From: Casuarina equisetifolia
Taxonomy: Eukaryota; Streptophyta; Magnoliopsida; Fagales; Casuarinaceae
Length of the DNA stretch: 64,000 bases
Reading direction: 5' to 3'
Assembly: GCA_028551475.1 (NCBI GenBank)
Contig: CM052355.1
Location: forward strand, 23,649,580-23,713,579
This document shows, in pieces, positions 34,076-45,446 of this stretch (the stretch's first letter is position 1; the number at the start of each line of letters is the position of its first letter). The notes beneath the pieces were generated by a model. It saw only the letters and a program-made list of their open reading frames with translations, was not told the DNA's origin and ran no database searches. Both the position numbers and the translations under genes were made by a program.

Positions 34076-37000
34076 TTGAGAAATTCTACCATTCCCTCTT
34101 CCTGCCCTTGTTTCGCTCAATTTGATTTCTCTTCCTCCCTCCCTGCGTGTCTTCTCTCTATTTGGATTGTCTGGAAATTGGGGCAGAAAAAAAGAGATGG
34201 CATGGTAATATTCAGAGTCTTGTTGATTCTATTATTTTTTGGTGTTCAGGATTCCGGAAAAAATCTGCCGCAAACCTTTTTACTATGCTGGGCTGCCTGA
34301 GGTTCCAAATAATCGAGTGAGCACTTCCACTCTCAATTCGTTGTTTTACTTTCGCATCTTTACATCAAGAGCTCTTCAACTGTTGGAATTTCTACACTCC
34401 CGGGTGCACTGAATTTTTCTTTCCTCCTGTCCCCCCCAATATCATTTCCAAGTTCGTTACTGGCTTGGGTTGTTTTTTGTTCGGAGTTAGAAGTTTTCTA
34501 CGTATATACTTGCCACATACATGCTTGTGTGAAATAGTGGTACTAATCATCTTGTGTTTCGGCTTCTTTTTCCTGGTTTTGTGTAAATTCAAGATTTTCA
34601 GCGACAAATTCATCCTTTGAAGGGGGTAACTTCGCTAGAAATATATTTGGGGTGCATCTTGAAGATGCAAATAAAAATAATTTAAGATAATGAAGATGGC
34701 AATTGGCTTTCTTGATTGACTGTGGGCACTTATACTGATACCTTCATCAGGATAAAAACCCTGCAATAAGTTTTGGCTATTAGGTGTTTGGACATACTTT
34801 GTCCTGGATATGCTGGACTGTTTTGCCATATTTTGTTGATTCTTAAAGACTTTGATCTATTTTGTTTCATGATTCATAGTTCCTGGATTAAGTAAGGGAT
34901 GGGAGATAGGAGAGGTGCAACTTTTATGGTTGCTTTAAAATGGAAAAGTTGTAGAAGGCCACACTATTATCAGTTCTATGCTTTTTGGTTGCTTCTGTCA
35001 TTCTTTCCAAAACCTACATGGAGAATGTTAAGAGAGTTCCACATTGGTCAGATGCTATAACATGGTTTTACAGCTTGGGCTTTTTATTCTTAGGCTCTAC
35101 ATTCCAGGACTATTAGGCCTGATCCTTTGTATTTTGGTTTTTGACTGTGGGTTGGATGGATTAATAGAGTTAAAGAATCTTTAATTTGAAAAGAGAAGAA
35201 ATGAAACAAAGATGCATCTATCCTGGACCAAAGAAAGTTTAAATGAACCTGCCCCAATTTTCTGGGAATGGGTGTGCATGGTTTCCGTCTGTAGTTGGCT
35301 GTAGATGTTGGTGAAGAGCTTGGGACTTGGATCTATGAATCGCAAGCCAAGAAGTTAAAAAGAGATGTATTATCTTGTTTTTGTAAGTCAATCTAATTGT
35401 AGAAAACACTTGTCTCAAAGTAAGAGTCAGAAGATTATCAAGTTCTGGAAACATGATGCAAACTTGTTGTAATATGAGGAAGCTGGCCACCCTTTATATT
35501 ATTCTTAAGAACATATTTTTTTAGAAAAAAAACAGAAAAAGAAATAATAAGTGACGTGTGCATCCAATGCTTCTTGAATTCAGAAGCTTGCATTTGGTTT
35601 GGTTCTTACTGGAGTATAAGTGCAATTAACTCAAGATGTGGACTTCGTGCTGCATTTAGTTTAAAGATGGTCATGCTTATATGAGATGCCAATTAGCTAA
35701 CCTGGTATCATGCGTTCAAATGGGCAGCATTCTCCCGTGACAGGTCCAATGCTGAACAAGGATGTGTGCCTTTCATTCCCCTGCTAGCAAAAGGGCCAAA
35801 TTCAAGCTTCTAATGAATAATAATTTTCTTCAAAGATACATTTTTTAACTAATTAAAGTCTGATTAGGAATTCAGACATTTTGATTTACATTGTAGTGCA
35901 AAAATGTTGCAGTGACCATATCATTACTGACTTGGATATCATTAGTCCTGCCATATTATATATAAGGAGGTAGTATATCCTCTGTAATCTAGGTTTTGAC
36001 GTGGGGTTATTTGAACTTTCTCATATGTGGGTTGAATTGCATGGGTTTACATGGTTTCAGGCTGTGGTTGCAGGCATAGTCTCATATGATGGGAACCTTT
36101 ATGCTAGTCAAATTCTAGTGGAAAATTGGCTGCACCCAACTAAGTAAAATTCTTTGGATATTAATTTCCTTGAAGAAGGAATCAAGGTTTTCTTAGCACA
36201 TTCATGCTTCATCTGGTCATCCAATCAATATATTAGCTGTTATATTTTGCGATATCAGATGCCACTGTCAATTGGATTGATCTTCAAGGGTTAGGGTTTA
36301 TGATTTATTATTTTTTAATTTCTTAGATATCTCAACAAGATTATGCCTGGGGAATTTGAGATAATGGTTTCCTCACTTCAATGCATATACATGCACACAA
36401 AAATAATTTGCTGCATGACAATAGATAGCAACTTTAGTCCCGTGAACAAACTCTATGATGCTATAGCCTACAAGGTAAAAAATTAAGAATTGAATCCATT
36501 GAGAAACATGGAAAATCTGCCTTTTAGATTATCTTGGCTACTTTTAAGATTATGTGTTTTGTACAAAACAGAAAGGAATAATGAAAACAGAAGAGAAAGA
36601 AATGGAGCATGGTTGTGAAAGGGGGATAAATAGATGTTCCTTTTTTTACCTTGCTAACATTCATGTTTATGATCATGCTGGATATCTGATTAAATTTTAT
36701 CATGTGTATTTGCTAGATGTAAGTTGCTTAAGCTATATATCATGTTACATACTCTAGGCAAAGATTTATTCCTCTCGTCATTCTGATCATTGGTTTTGTT
36801 TCTAATCCTCCATATAATTAAGATTTTGGATAATTTCCTTAGTGCATATGTTACTGATCTTTGGGCCTCTAGTTTCATGTTTTGTATCTTTTGAGTCTCA
36901 GTCTGTCGAGATCCTTGTCTTATTAATTACAAGTTAGAGAGTTATTTCAGAGATTCAAACTCTTGTTGATGGAAGGAAGTCTATTTTGTCTTGTTTTCTT

Positions 37001-38639
37001 AATGGTTGTAGTCGCTATGATAGATATACATCCTAGGATTTTTTGGAAGAGTAAAAATCATTTCAGGAGTTCCGTTTAAATTTAAATCCAAATCAAGGAG
37101 TAAACAATGCTTTGAGAAAAGTTGCTAAACGAAGTGTAAATGACACTCAACGAATATCTAAATGTCTTGCCTTATTCTTTGCTTTCTTTCAGGCCCTGAT
37201 GAAGCATAGTAGCTGCCTCAGGGTGTTTTATTCTTTTGGATTGCTACTCGTAGCTTTTGAAAACGAAAGAAGTGAACTTGCATTTGCCTATGTTTAAAAA
37301 CCCTGGAATAAGATGTTCAAAAATACATTTCTGCCCCTGCCTTTTGATTATAGGTCATGGTATAGTTATCACAAGTGGCATGTTCCTTTTATAATTTTAT
37401 TTTCAGTCAATTTTATGATATATTTCCTTTCCTTTTTTCTTTTTCCTAAAAACAACCTTCAACTTCTATGGAGCATGGGTGATGGTGCTCTTAAAGAGAC
37501 TTGGATCAAATAAAGTTATCCGATTAGATTTTAAGGACTTTCTGTAAGCTTATTGTTCACTTATTGTTGCAATCCTTTCATCCAAGATCTTTAGTCTTTA
37601 AGATCTAGGCCCTCTTCTTGCAGACCTTAGAGTTTCCCTTTTTGCATTTTAAACATCCAATTTGATTCTTAAATTCCATTCAGTGTTTGTACCAGAATAT
37701 TATGCTAAATTGGCAATGCTCTCAGTCAACGCTATCTGGTAAAAAGTTGACTTCAAATTTCTATTTTGTCACCAGTCACCTGGTCTTCTTAAAACATGGA
37801 AGAATAGATGCAGGAAAGGTTTATAAAACAAAGCAAACAAAACAAAAAATTGAATTATTGACTAGTTCCTAGATCAAATTTTTAATTGGGGATATTGATA
37901 AAATATCTTCCGTTTTGTGGTCATCAACTTGATATTATGCTCATATGTATGAGCCAATGTAAGAGTTTATTATTATTATTATTATTAAAAAAAAGGGTCT
38001 TTAAGACTTGGATATCTTTTACAGGAATTCAACCTGGAGATTGGATTTTCTTCTTTGCTCAAATTTTTGGTGAGTCCCCACCTTGTATTTTAGGGTATGT
38101 TCCCTCCTGCAGCCTACCACATGTTTGCTCCTTGCTAACATGGTCAGTTCTAATCTTGTTTAGAACCCTTGGAGTTCAAATGTTTAAGAGAGTGAAACAG
38201 GTTTGAGATAGATTTCTTTGAACCACTGCTGATACGACTATCTAGCTATTCATATCAACTGGCAAAGTTGCCCAACCTATACTTTTAAGGAAACTACTCG
38301 CTCTAAGTATGGGAAAGTTGGTTTTGCTATTTCTATGGGAAAAAGAACAAAACAATATTTCTATCCAAATAACGAATGCACAGTATGGTGTTAGTGAAGT
38401 TTGAATTTACGTAATGCTGAAAAGTTTGGTGTGTAATGTAACTCTTGAATTCATAGATTAATTTACAGGCTAAAGTTAACCTTGTTGGGAGCCATTGGTT
38501 AATTTTTTAAATATTTCAAATATGAGTAGTTAGCCCTAGTTATTTTCAGTATTCTCATGCAAATGATTCTCATTTCCTGATGAGAAGGTCTGAAGATGTT
38601 TCAACAATTTGTTAATAATGTTCTCTTTTGCATCACCAG
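34075..38639 (+). other. FAR1 leader intron (about 4.5 kb)
   Basis: Inferred intron from a donor near 34,075 to the acceptor CATCACCAG ending at 38639. It contains no gene. Sequence around 34,785-35,200 resembles the FRS2 leader intron at 59,921-60,350. A short (ATT)n run is near 37,968-37,986. Confidence 0.5.
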
Positions 38640-38769
38640 GTTGTAGTGACCTTTGGAATCATTGGATTTTCTTCATTGAAACAGACAGTAAATGACCTTT
38701 GCTCAGCAATAAGGATGGGGGATGATTTGAGATGCAGTTGATACTCTGGTGACTGTCAAGACATTGTGC

Positions 38770-38784
38770 ATGGTGTTACAGTAA
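38770..38784 (+). other. Four-codon upstream ORF in the FAR1 leader
   Basis: ATGGTGTTACAGTAA encodes MVLQ then stop, ending 8 nt before the main ATG. It lies downstream of the last leader-intron acceptor, so it should be in the mature mRNA. A GTAAGT donor-like hexamer overlaps its stop (38781-38786). Confidence 0.5.
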
Positions 38785-38792
38785 GTGAAAAC

Positions 38793-41700
38793 ATGGGTGA
38801 TTTTGTGGATGAAGTTCATAGTAGAGATAGTGGGGTGGTTAGTTCTTCCAAAAGGGATGTTCTAGCATTTGATGAGAACACAGATTTTGAGCCACGCAAT
38901 GGCATTGAATTTGAATCACATGAGGCAGCATACTCATTCTATCAAGAATATGCCAAATCCATGGGATTCACCACTTCAATTAAAAACAGTCGTCGCTCAA
39001 AGAAATCAAAAGAATTCATTGATGCCAAATTTGCATGTTCCAGATATGGAATCAGTCCAGAATCAGATAGTGGAAGTAGTCGGCGGCCAAGTGTGAAAAA
39101 AACAGATTGCAAAGCCAGTATGCATGTGAAGAGAAGATCAGATGGGAAGTGGATTATTCATGAATTCATAAAGGAGCATAATCATGAGCTTTTACCTGCT
39201 CTGGCTTATCATTTTCGGATTCATAGAAATGTAAAGTTAGCTGAGAAGAATAATATTGACATTTTGCATGCTGTTAGTGAACGTACTAGGAAGATGTATG
39301 TTGAAATGTCTAGACAATCTGGTGGATATCAAAATAATGGGTTCCTCCAGAGTGACATACATTATCAGTTTGAGAAAGGCCGGCACTTGACTTTAGATGA
39401 GGGAGATGCACAAGTGATTCTCGAGTATTTTAAGCGTATTCAAAAGGAGAATCCTAACTTCTTCTATGCCATGGATTTGAATGAAGAGCAGCGTTTGAGG
39501 AATCTGTTTTGGGTTGATGCCAAAAGTAGGCATGATTACGTCAGTTTTAACGACATTGTTTCTTTTGATACTTCCTTTATCAAAAGCAACGATAAATTGC
39601 CATTTGCTCCCTTTATTGGTGTGAACCATCACTTTCAGTCCATGTTGCTTGGATGCGCATTGGTTGCTGATGAAACTATCTCAACATTTGTTTGGTTAAT
39701 GAAAACATGGCTTAGAGCAATGGGTAGGCAAGCTCCCAAAGTGATAATTACTGATCAAGACAAAGCCTTGAAGACAGCCATCAAGGAGGTCTTCCCAAGC
39801 ACGCGGCATTGCTTTTCTCTTTGGCATATATTGGAAAAAGTCCCTGAAAGTTTAGCTCATGTGATCAAACAACATGAGAATTTTTTGCCAAAATTCAACA
39901 AGTGCATTCTCAAGTCATGGACAGATGAGCAGTTTGACTTGAGATGGTGGAAAATGGTTACTAGATTTGAACTTCAAGATGATGAATGGATACGGTCCTT
40001 GTATGATGATCGAAAAAAGTGGGTGCCTGCTTATATGGGGGATACATTTCTAGCTGGAATGTCTACCCCACAGCGTTCTGAAAGTGTGAACTCTTCTTTT
40101 GACAAGTATATTCATAAGAAAATTACCCTGAAAGAATTCATTAAACAATATGGGACAATTTTACAGAATAGGTATGAAGAAGAAGCCATTGCTGATTTTG
40201 ATACATGGCACAAACAACCTGCTTTGAAATCTCCTTCACCATGGGAAAAACAATTGTCAACAGTTTACACGCATGCAATATTCAAAAAATTCCAAGTTGA
40301 GGTTTTAGGTGTAGTCGGCTGCCATCCTAAAAAGGAGAGCGAAGATGGAACAACTACTACATTTAGAGTCCAAGATTGCGAAAAGGATGAATACTTTATG
40401 GTAACATGGAATGAAACAAAGTCAGAAGTTTCTTGTTTCTGTCGTTTGTTCGAATACAAAGGTTTTCTATGTAGACATGCTATGATTGTTCTCCAAATTT
40501 GTGGTCTTTCAAGTATCCCGCCTCATTATATTTTGAAGAGATGGACAAAAGATGCAAAGAACAGACAATCAATGGTTGAAGGAACAGAAAGGATACAGAC
40601 TAGGGTGCAACGCTACAATGATTTATGTAAACAAGCCATTGAGTTGAGTGAAGAGGGATCATTATCTGAGGAGAGTTATGGCATTGCTTTTCGGGCATTA
40701 ATCGAAGCTCTGAAGAATTGTGTGAATGTAAATAATTCAAACATCAACTTTGCAGAATCTGGTAGCAATATCCATGGTGTTCGTGAAGAAGAAGAGAACC
40801 AAGGAAGCCTGAGAGCTAAAACAAGCAAGAAGAAGACTGCATATAAGAAAAGAAAGGTATTTTCAAAAGTAGAAATCTCTGCACACTGTATTTGAGAAAG
40901 AAATGATTAACGAATGCCTCTGTGTATCAGGTACCATCAGAGCCAGATGTTATACTTGTTGAGGCGCAAGACAATTTGCAACAAATGGTTTGTCTGATCT
41001 TTGTTCTAGTTAAAATCTAGTTACAATGTATGGTGAAATGCCTAGGAACTTAATAAGAATGGTATAACAAGAATTTTCTCTGAAACAAAACGGGTGCTGG
41101 TCCCAGTTCTTCCTCTGAATTGTAAACTTGTGAATCTCATGGATAATGGGTAATGAATTATGCATCGTAATTCCTGAAAGTAATGGAAAACATAGCACTT
41201 TGTTTAATATTTTTCTTTTGTTGCTTGGGAAAGTGTAAACTCTGCGTCAATTTATTTGTGCTTTCATGCTTGTAGGATAATCTAACCTCCGATGGGATGA
41301 CCCTTAGTGGTTATTATGGTGCCCAACAGAATGTACAGGGACTGGTATATATTTTGAATTGGAAAAAGTTCTGCATGTGCTGAGGTTTGGCTTTTGGCAT
41401 ACAAATTTAATGAGATATATATGATCCTTGTAAATTCTGCAGGTGCAGTTGAACTTGATGGAGCCACCTCATGATGGGTACTATGTTAATCAACAAAGCA
41501 TGCAGGGACTGGTGAGTCATGCTCAAGCCTTCCATATCTATTAGTACCTAGTATTTGAGTCTTTGATTCTGAAGCTTTATGCTTGTAGGGGCAATTGAAT
41601 TCAATAGCACCCAGCCATGATGGTTTTTTTAGTCCTCAACAAGGCATTCATGGGCTGGTATAGTATTTTATAATGCACTTGTGAAAAGTTTGGTTTTATA

Positions 41701-41923
41701 AGTATCATTCATGTGATGAAACTTCATAAATCAGGGACAGTTGGATTTTCGACCTGCAACAAATTTCGGATATGGCCTTCAGGTTCGTTTGCAACTTATG
41801 TTGATATCTAGAGTGGCACTTTTTGGTGCATGGTTTGTTTAATTCTTTTTGCAACCTTAGTTGCAGGACGAAGCCCATCTAAGATCAGCGCATTTGCACA
41901 ATAGTGCTTCAAGGCATGCGTGA
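38793..41923 (+). CDS. FAR1: FAR-RED IMPAIRED RESPONSE 1 (FAR1) orthologue
   Basis: MULE-transposase-derived transcription factor, partner of FHY3 in phytochrome A signalling. Exons: 38793-40856, 40931-40987, 41276-41344, 41443-41511, 41589-41657, 41735-41782, 41867-41923; 810 residues against 827 in Arabidopsis. The frame is open upstream to 38742 but has no other ATG, so I start at MGDFVDEVHSRD, which aligns with an internal Met of Arabidopsis FAR1. A FAR1-type zinc-binding region (CSRYG, KTDCKAS, HNH) is followed by a linker LAYHFRIHRNVKLAEKNN that FHY3 lacks and Arabidopsis FAR1 has. Core acidic residues: D259 (SFDTSF), D321 (IITD), E430 (QRSESVNS). SWIM finger: C548, C550, C560, H562. 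The basic stretch KKKTAYKKRK is followed by six small phase-0 exons ending SRHA. Exon sizes parallel FHY3. Confidence 0.96.
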
Positions 41924-43510
41924 AGGAAAAAAACCGTTGGGTAGCTTGATTCGTAGTTGCCTCATGGAGGTGGCTATTATGAATGCTACGCTGGGTAAGC
42001 GAAAAGGTATTTTTGGAAGAAGACTCATACTTAGGAGAAGCCAAATGCTTTTGTTTCCATTATGAAGGTCACAGAGTTGCTGGTAAATTTGGGAAGTCAA
42101 AGTGGAACTTGCGCAACTGGAGCTGTTTGTATTTCCCGAGAAAAGACAGAAGAAAGGGAAGAAAAACATATTTATGCGTCATGGTGTAGCTGTTATGACA
42201 AACACAACTTGAGAACAGGAGTAATTTGAATCAATTGGGCGGACCCGTGTCTTATAGGTATCAAGACTTACACTTCTGAGAGGTAAAAATGCCATGAAGT
42301 TCTTCGCCTTGGAGACGACATTAAGAATGCACTTTTTATTTCACATAAGATCATTGAAGTATTGCAAAGATGCTCTTGCTTTGTAAATGCGCTTTGTATC
42401 ATCCTGTTTGGACTTGGTAAAAGTGTCGAGGGCTTCATCTGTAACTACCGTCAGTCAATTTCCATTGAATCATGTTGACCTGCTACTTTGTTAAATGTGT
42501 ATGCTCTCTACAGGAGTGGCAAAATCAGATAAATTTGTTCTTCAGTTTCTCTGTTTTTCCAAAACGGAATCAGTTCTCCATGAAACCAGAAAGTTGGTCT
42601 GCAAGAAGTTTAGGATTTACTTATTTATGATTCGTGGTTTAATAGCTGTTACCCTTCTATTTTCTTCTTTTCTTTATTTTTAAAAGCCTTAAAAGTATGA
42701 GTACTTCTTAGAGATGGTGGCTTTCCTGAAGTTGTTGAAGACATGTAACTCTACCATGTTTAGCGTAACACCTGTCGACCTGAATGTATGCGTTTATCAT
42801 TTTTGGAAAATTACATTCAACTTCGCTAAATTGATATTTGTTTTACCATTTATCAACTCTGGACACCTAAACTAAAACCTCATATCATTTGCAACATTCC
42901 TAGTTTTGAAAATTAAGATGAATAGAAGCTAAGTGATTCAATGACAAAATTTGGACATGAGATACTTAAATTGTTCTTTTACGTAATTTTACTATCCTGA
43001 TCGACCAATTTTTGGTCTTACCTCGAGAAGCAAATTATAGGATATAAATCGGTTGTTTAGCTATTCTACTGTAGTCGCAATAGCTTCTGGCCTTCTTTTA
43101 GTGTGTTCCCAGAAAAAAAAATACTCGGCCATGGCAACAAAGGAGTACTTAAGTAAGAACGTAGTCACTCTAAATTCAACTAGAGTGGCACTACTTGAGA
43201 AAGCACGTCACCATTCCCCCAGTAGTCTTTGTTTAGATTGTTTTACCTCGAGCTATGCGTAAATACGAAGCCCAAATTATCTATATATGTATATATTAAT
43301 TTTAGTGAGATTTGTTCTTTTCTTTTTAAAGGTTAATAATAATAGAGAAAATTGGACTCGGTGCTTGATCTATGATATTAGATATAAAGAGGGTACTGGA
43401 CTAATCTTTGTTGATACCTGGGTTTGATTCATTATGCTCCTCGTAAGAAATATGGAGAAAACAAAGATGTTAAGATTATATAAGCAAAGGAACATGAAAA
43501 ATGGGAGAGT
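41924..43510 (+). other. FAR1 3' UTR and intergenic DNA
   Basis: 3' flank of FAR1, then unique AT-rich DNA. No clear poly(A) site was chosen. Open frames at 41983-42189 and 43053-43262 resemble no known protein. Confidence 0.45.
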
Positions 43511-44125
43511 TGTTTGTCACGTTCAGGCCAAGCTGGAACGTCTGCTTAATGATAATTGATTCCACTCTTTTGAGCGGTGTCAGCGTCTGACTGGACAAAT
43601 CTTTTGAAACCCAAACCGACGGTGAACCAAAGAATAGCCCTGAATGGGCATGGAGTTGAGAAGATACGTGAAGCTACCTTGTAGTTAATTAAGAAGAATG
43701 TGCAGAGAGGAACCTCCATGTAAACGTAATTATGGAGCTGTGTCCTCTGTTCAAAGAACACGCTATGACGTGCTGCAGGGAAATGGGGAAGTTTCGGCTT
43801 TTTCAACAAATAAAAGGACTTGAGTGGGAAAATTGTATTAATTCTGGGTTCTTCCTTACAACCCTTTCAAGGGGTTTTCTTCTCTGCCGTGAATCAGCAC
43901 TGGGTCCAGAATCAGACTGTTAATCGGCCGGTTACTAGGTCCTCAACAAGTGGACGTAACATATCGGTATCAGAGACGGTAGGCCGGGAGCACGGAACAA
44001 TGGTCAACTGATCTCAGGCATTGAGAGGAGGGGGAGTTCTGGACCAGCTGGCAAAGTGGCAAGTGTGCATTCTAGGGTGATCAAGCTGGACTTCCAACCA
44101 TGGCGAGGAAGAACCCACTTGACAA
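43511..44125 (+). mobile_element. Probable 5' end of a Ty3/gypsy-like LTR element
   Basis: A candidate LTR runs from TGTTTGTCACG (43511) to GTAACA (43961). CGGTATCAGAGACGG (43965-43979) follows, close to the TGGTATCAGAGC primer-binding site for initiator tRNA-Met. Downstream comes ATGGTCAAC and, near 44,078-44,120, a stretch reading VIKLDF and, after a shift of frame, HGEEEPT. This is the kind of KLDFPxFxGxxP motif that opens many gypsy gag capsid regions. The rest of the element is missing and no second LTR was found. The family is inferred from weak motifs. Confidence 0.35.
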
Positions 44126-44628
44126 TTTGCACATAATTTGTTTAAAAATGATTTGATTCATTTAAAGTTTACCTTCACCCATCTCTTAATTAAACATAAT
44201 TACAAAGAATCATGTTCATACAAATCACCACATAGGTGTATGCCACCTAACACAAATTCCTTACAACTTAAGGAATTTCATGTCACAATGACCATGCATC
44301 TTGTGACAATAGGTCTACACAACTTAATCCAATGAGCATTAACCAAATTTAAGCACAAATGATTTTTTCTCCTTACAACAGAAAAACAAGTTTCTCACTT
44401 GGAAAATTACAAATGTATTAGTTTAAAGTTATTCCTATTCCTTAGGCTAGACTTAAGGATGTTTCAAATACGATATGATCTAGCTACCTAGCGATACATA
44501 AGATTTTACAATCTCTTCAAGTATTGGTTCTCTTTTGATTATTGGACAAAAAAGGAAATTTTAATTAAAGTGAATAATTGCACCAACAGGCAACCAATCA
44601 AGTATGTTTGATGAATAATAAACTTATG
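44126..44628. other. AT-rich intergenic DNA
   Basis: Nothing recognised between the gypsy-like fragment and the copia target site. Confidence 0.5.
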
Positions 44629-44633
44629 TGGTA

Positions 44634-44971
44634 TGTCAAAACACTTGGAAAGAGGGATAAATCTACTCATTTCATTAATGAAGCAAAAAAAACCCTATTA
44701 CAAAGACGGGTGAATGAATCCCGTGGTGAGTTCTAAAACAACTTGTACAATGTTTATTTAAAGAGAAAATTTTACAAGCAACAGCTCCAGGTCTTGTCTC
44801 CCCACATCGCATGTCCTCTTGCTGCCTAAGATGACTCGTAGCAGCTACTGCGCGTGTTGTAGGTGTTGGTGAAGGAACCTTTTACAGCAGCTACTTCAAT
44901 AGATGTTGTGTAACTGAGCTGATGGGCAACCACTAGTGATGCGGCTACCTATCTAACCACATATCCGAACA
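44634..44971 (-). repeat. 3' LTR of the copia element
   Basis: 338 bp, beginning TGTCAAAACACTTGG and ending CATATCCGAACA on the plus strand, with TG...CA ends. Compared with the other LTR it lacks short segments near 44,850 and 44,880. It contains GCGCGTG (44850-44856). Confidence 0.95.
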
Positions 44972-44983
44972 TCCCCCCTTAAG
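44972..44983 (-). other. Polypurine tract of the copia element
   Basis: The minus strand reads AACTTAAGGGGGGA directly before the 3' LTR start TGTTCGG. This is the expected plus-strand priming site. Confidence 0.8.
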
Positions 44984-45446
44984 TTGAAGGTTGATAGGAA
45001 TTAATAACATTCAGCTTGCCGAGGAGATGTGCATGCTAGTTTACTCCCAGAGCTTTCGTGAATACATTTGCTGGTTGATCTCTGGTTCCAACATGGTGTG
45101 TTCTGATGAGGCCACGCTTTATCTTTTTCCTGATAAAGTGACAATCCACATTTATGTGTTTGGTGCGTTGACGCACCATGGGATTTGCCGATAGCTTCAT
45201 TGCAGCCTTATTATCACAAAACAGAGTTACTGGTTATGGAACTTTGATTCCCATATCTCCGAGAAGGCCTAGTAACCAAATGATCTTACATGATGTATAA
45301 GCTATAGCTTGATACTCTGCTTCTGTAGAGGAGAGAGATACTACGGCTTGTTTCTTACTTTTCCAAGATATGAGAGTGTCTCCAAGCATTTTGCAAAAAC
45401 CTGTAACCAACTTTCTCTCAACCTTGCAAGTGGCGTAATCTGAGTC
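44984..45446 (-). pseudogene. copia RNase H, broken
   Basis: The stretch after a stop near 45,449 reads DSDYATCK, ISWKSKKQAVVSLSSTEAEYQA, LFCDNKAA and RTKHINVDCHFIRKKI down to about 45,000. This is the standard copia RNase H series, ending just before the polypurine tract. Confidence 0.85.

Noticed and set aside
38766..38792. Longer FAR1 N-terminus beginning upstream of the ATG at 38793
   Set aside because: The in-frame extension has no ATG (GTG only) and meets a TGA at 38739-38741. The ATG at 38793 fits the family.
27564..41923. FHY3 and FAR1 genes as active MULE transposons
   Set aside because: They have multi-exon structure with conserved micro-exons, regulated-looking leaders and family-specific tails, and no terminal inverted repeats or 9-bp target duplications were seen. 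They match known domesticated genes.
43546..43809. Small minus-strand gene
   Set aside because: Lies inside the gypsy-like LTR candidate and resembles no known protein.
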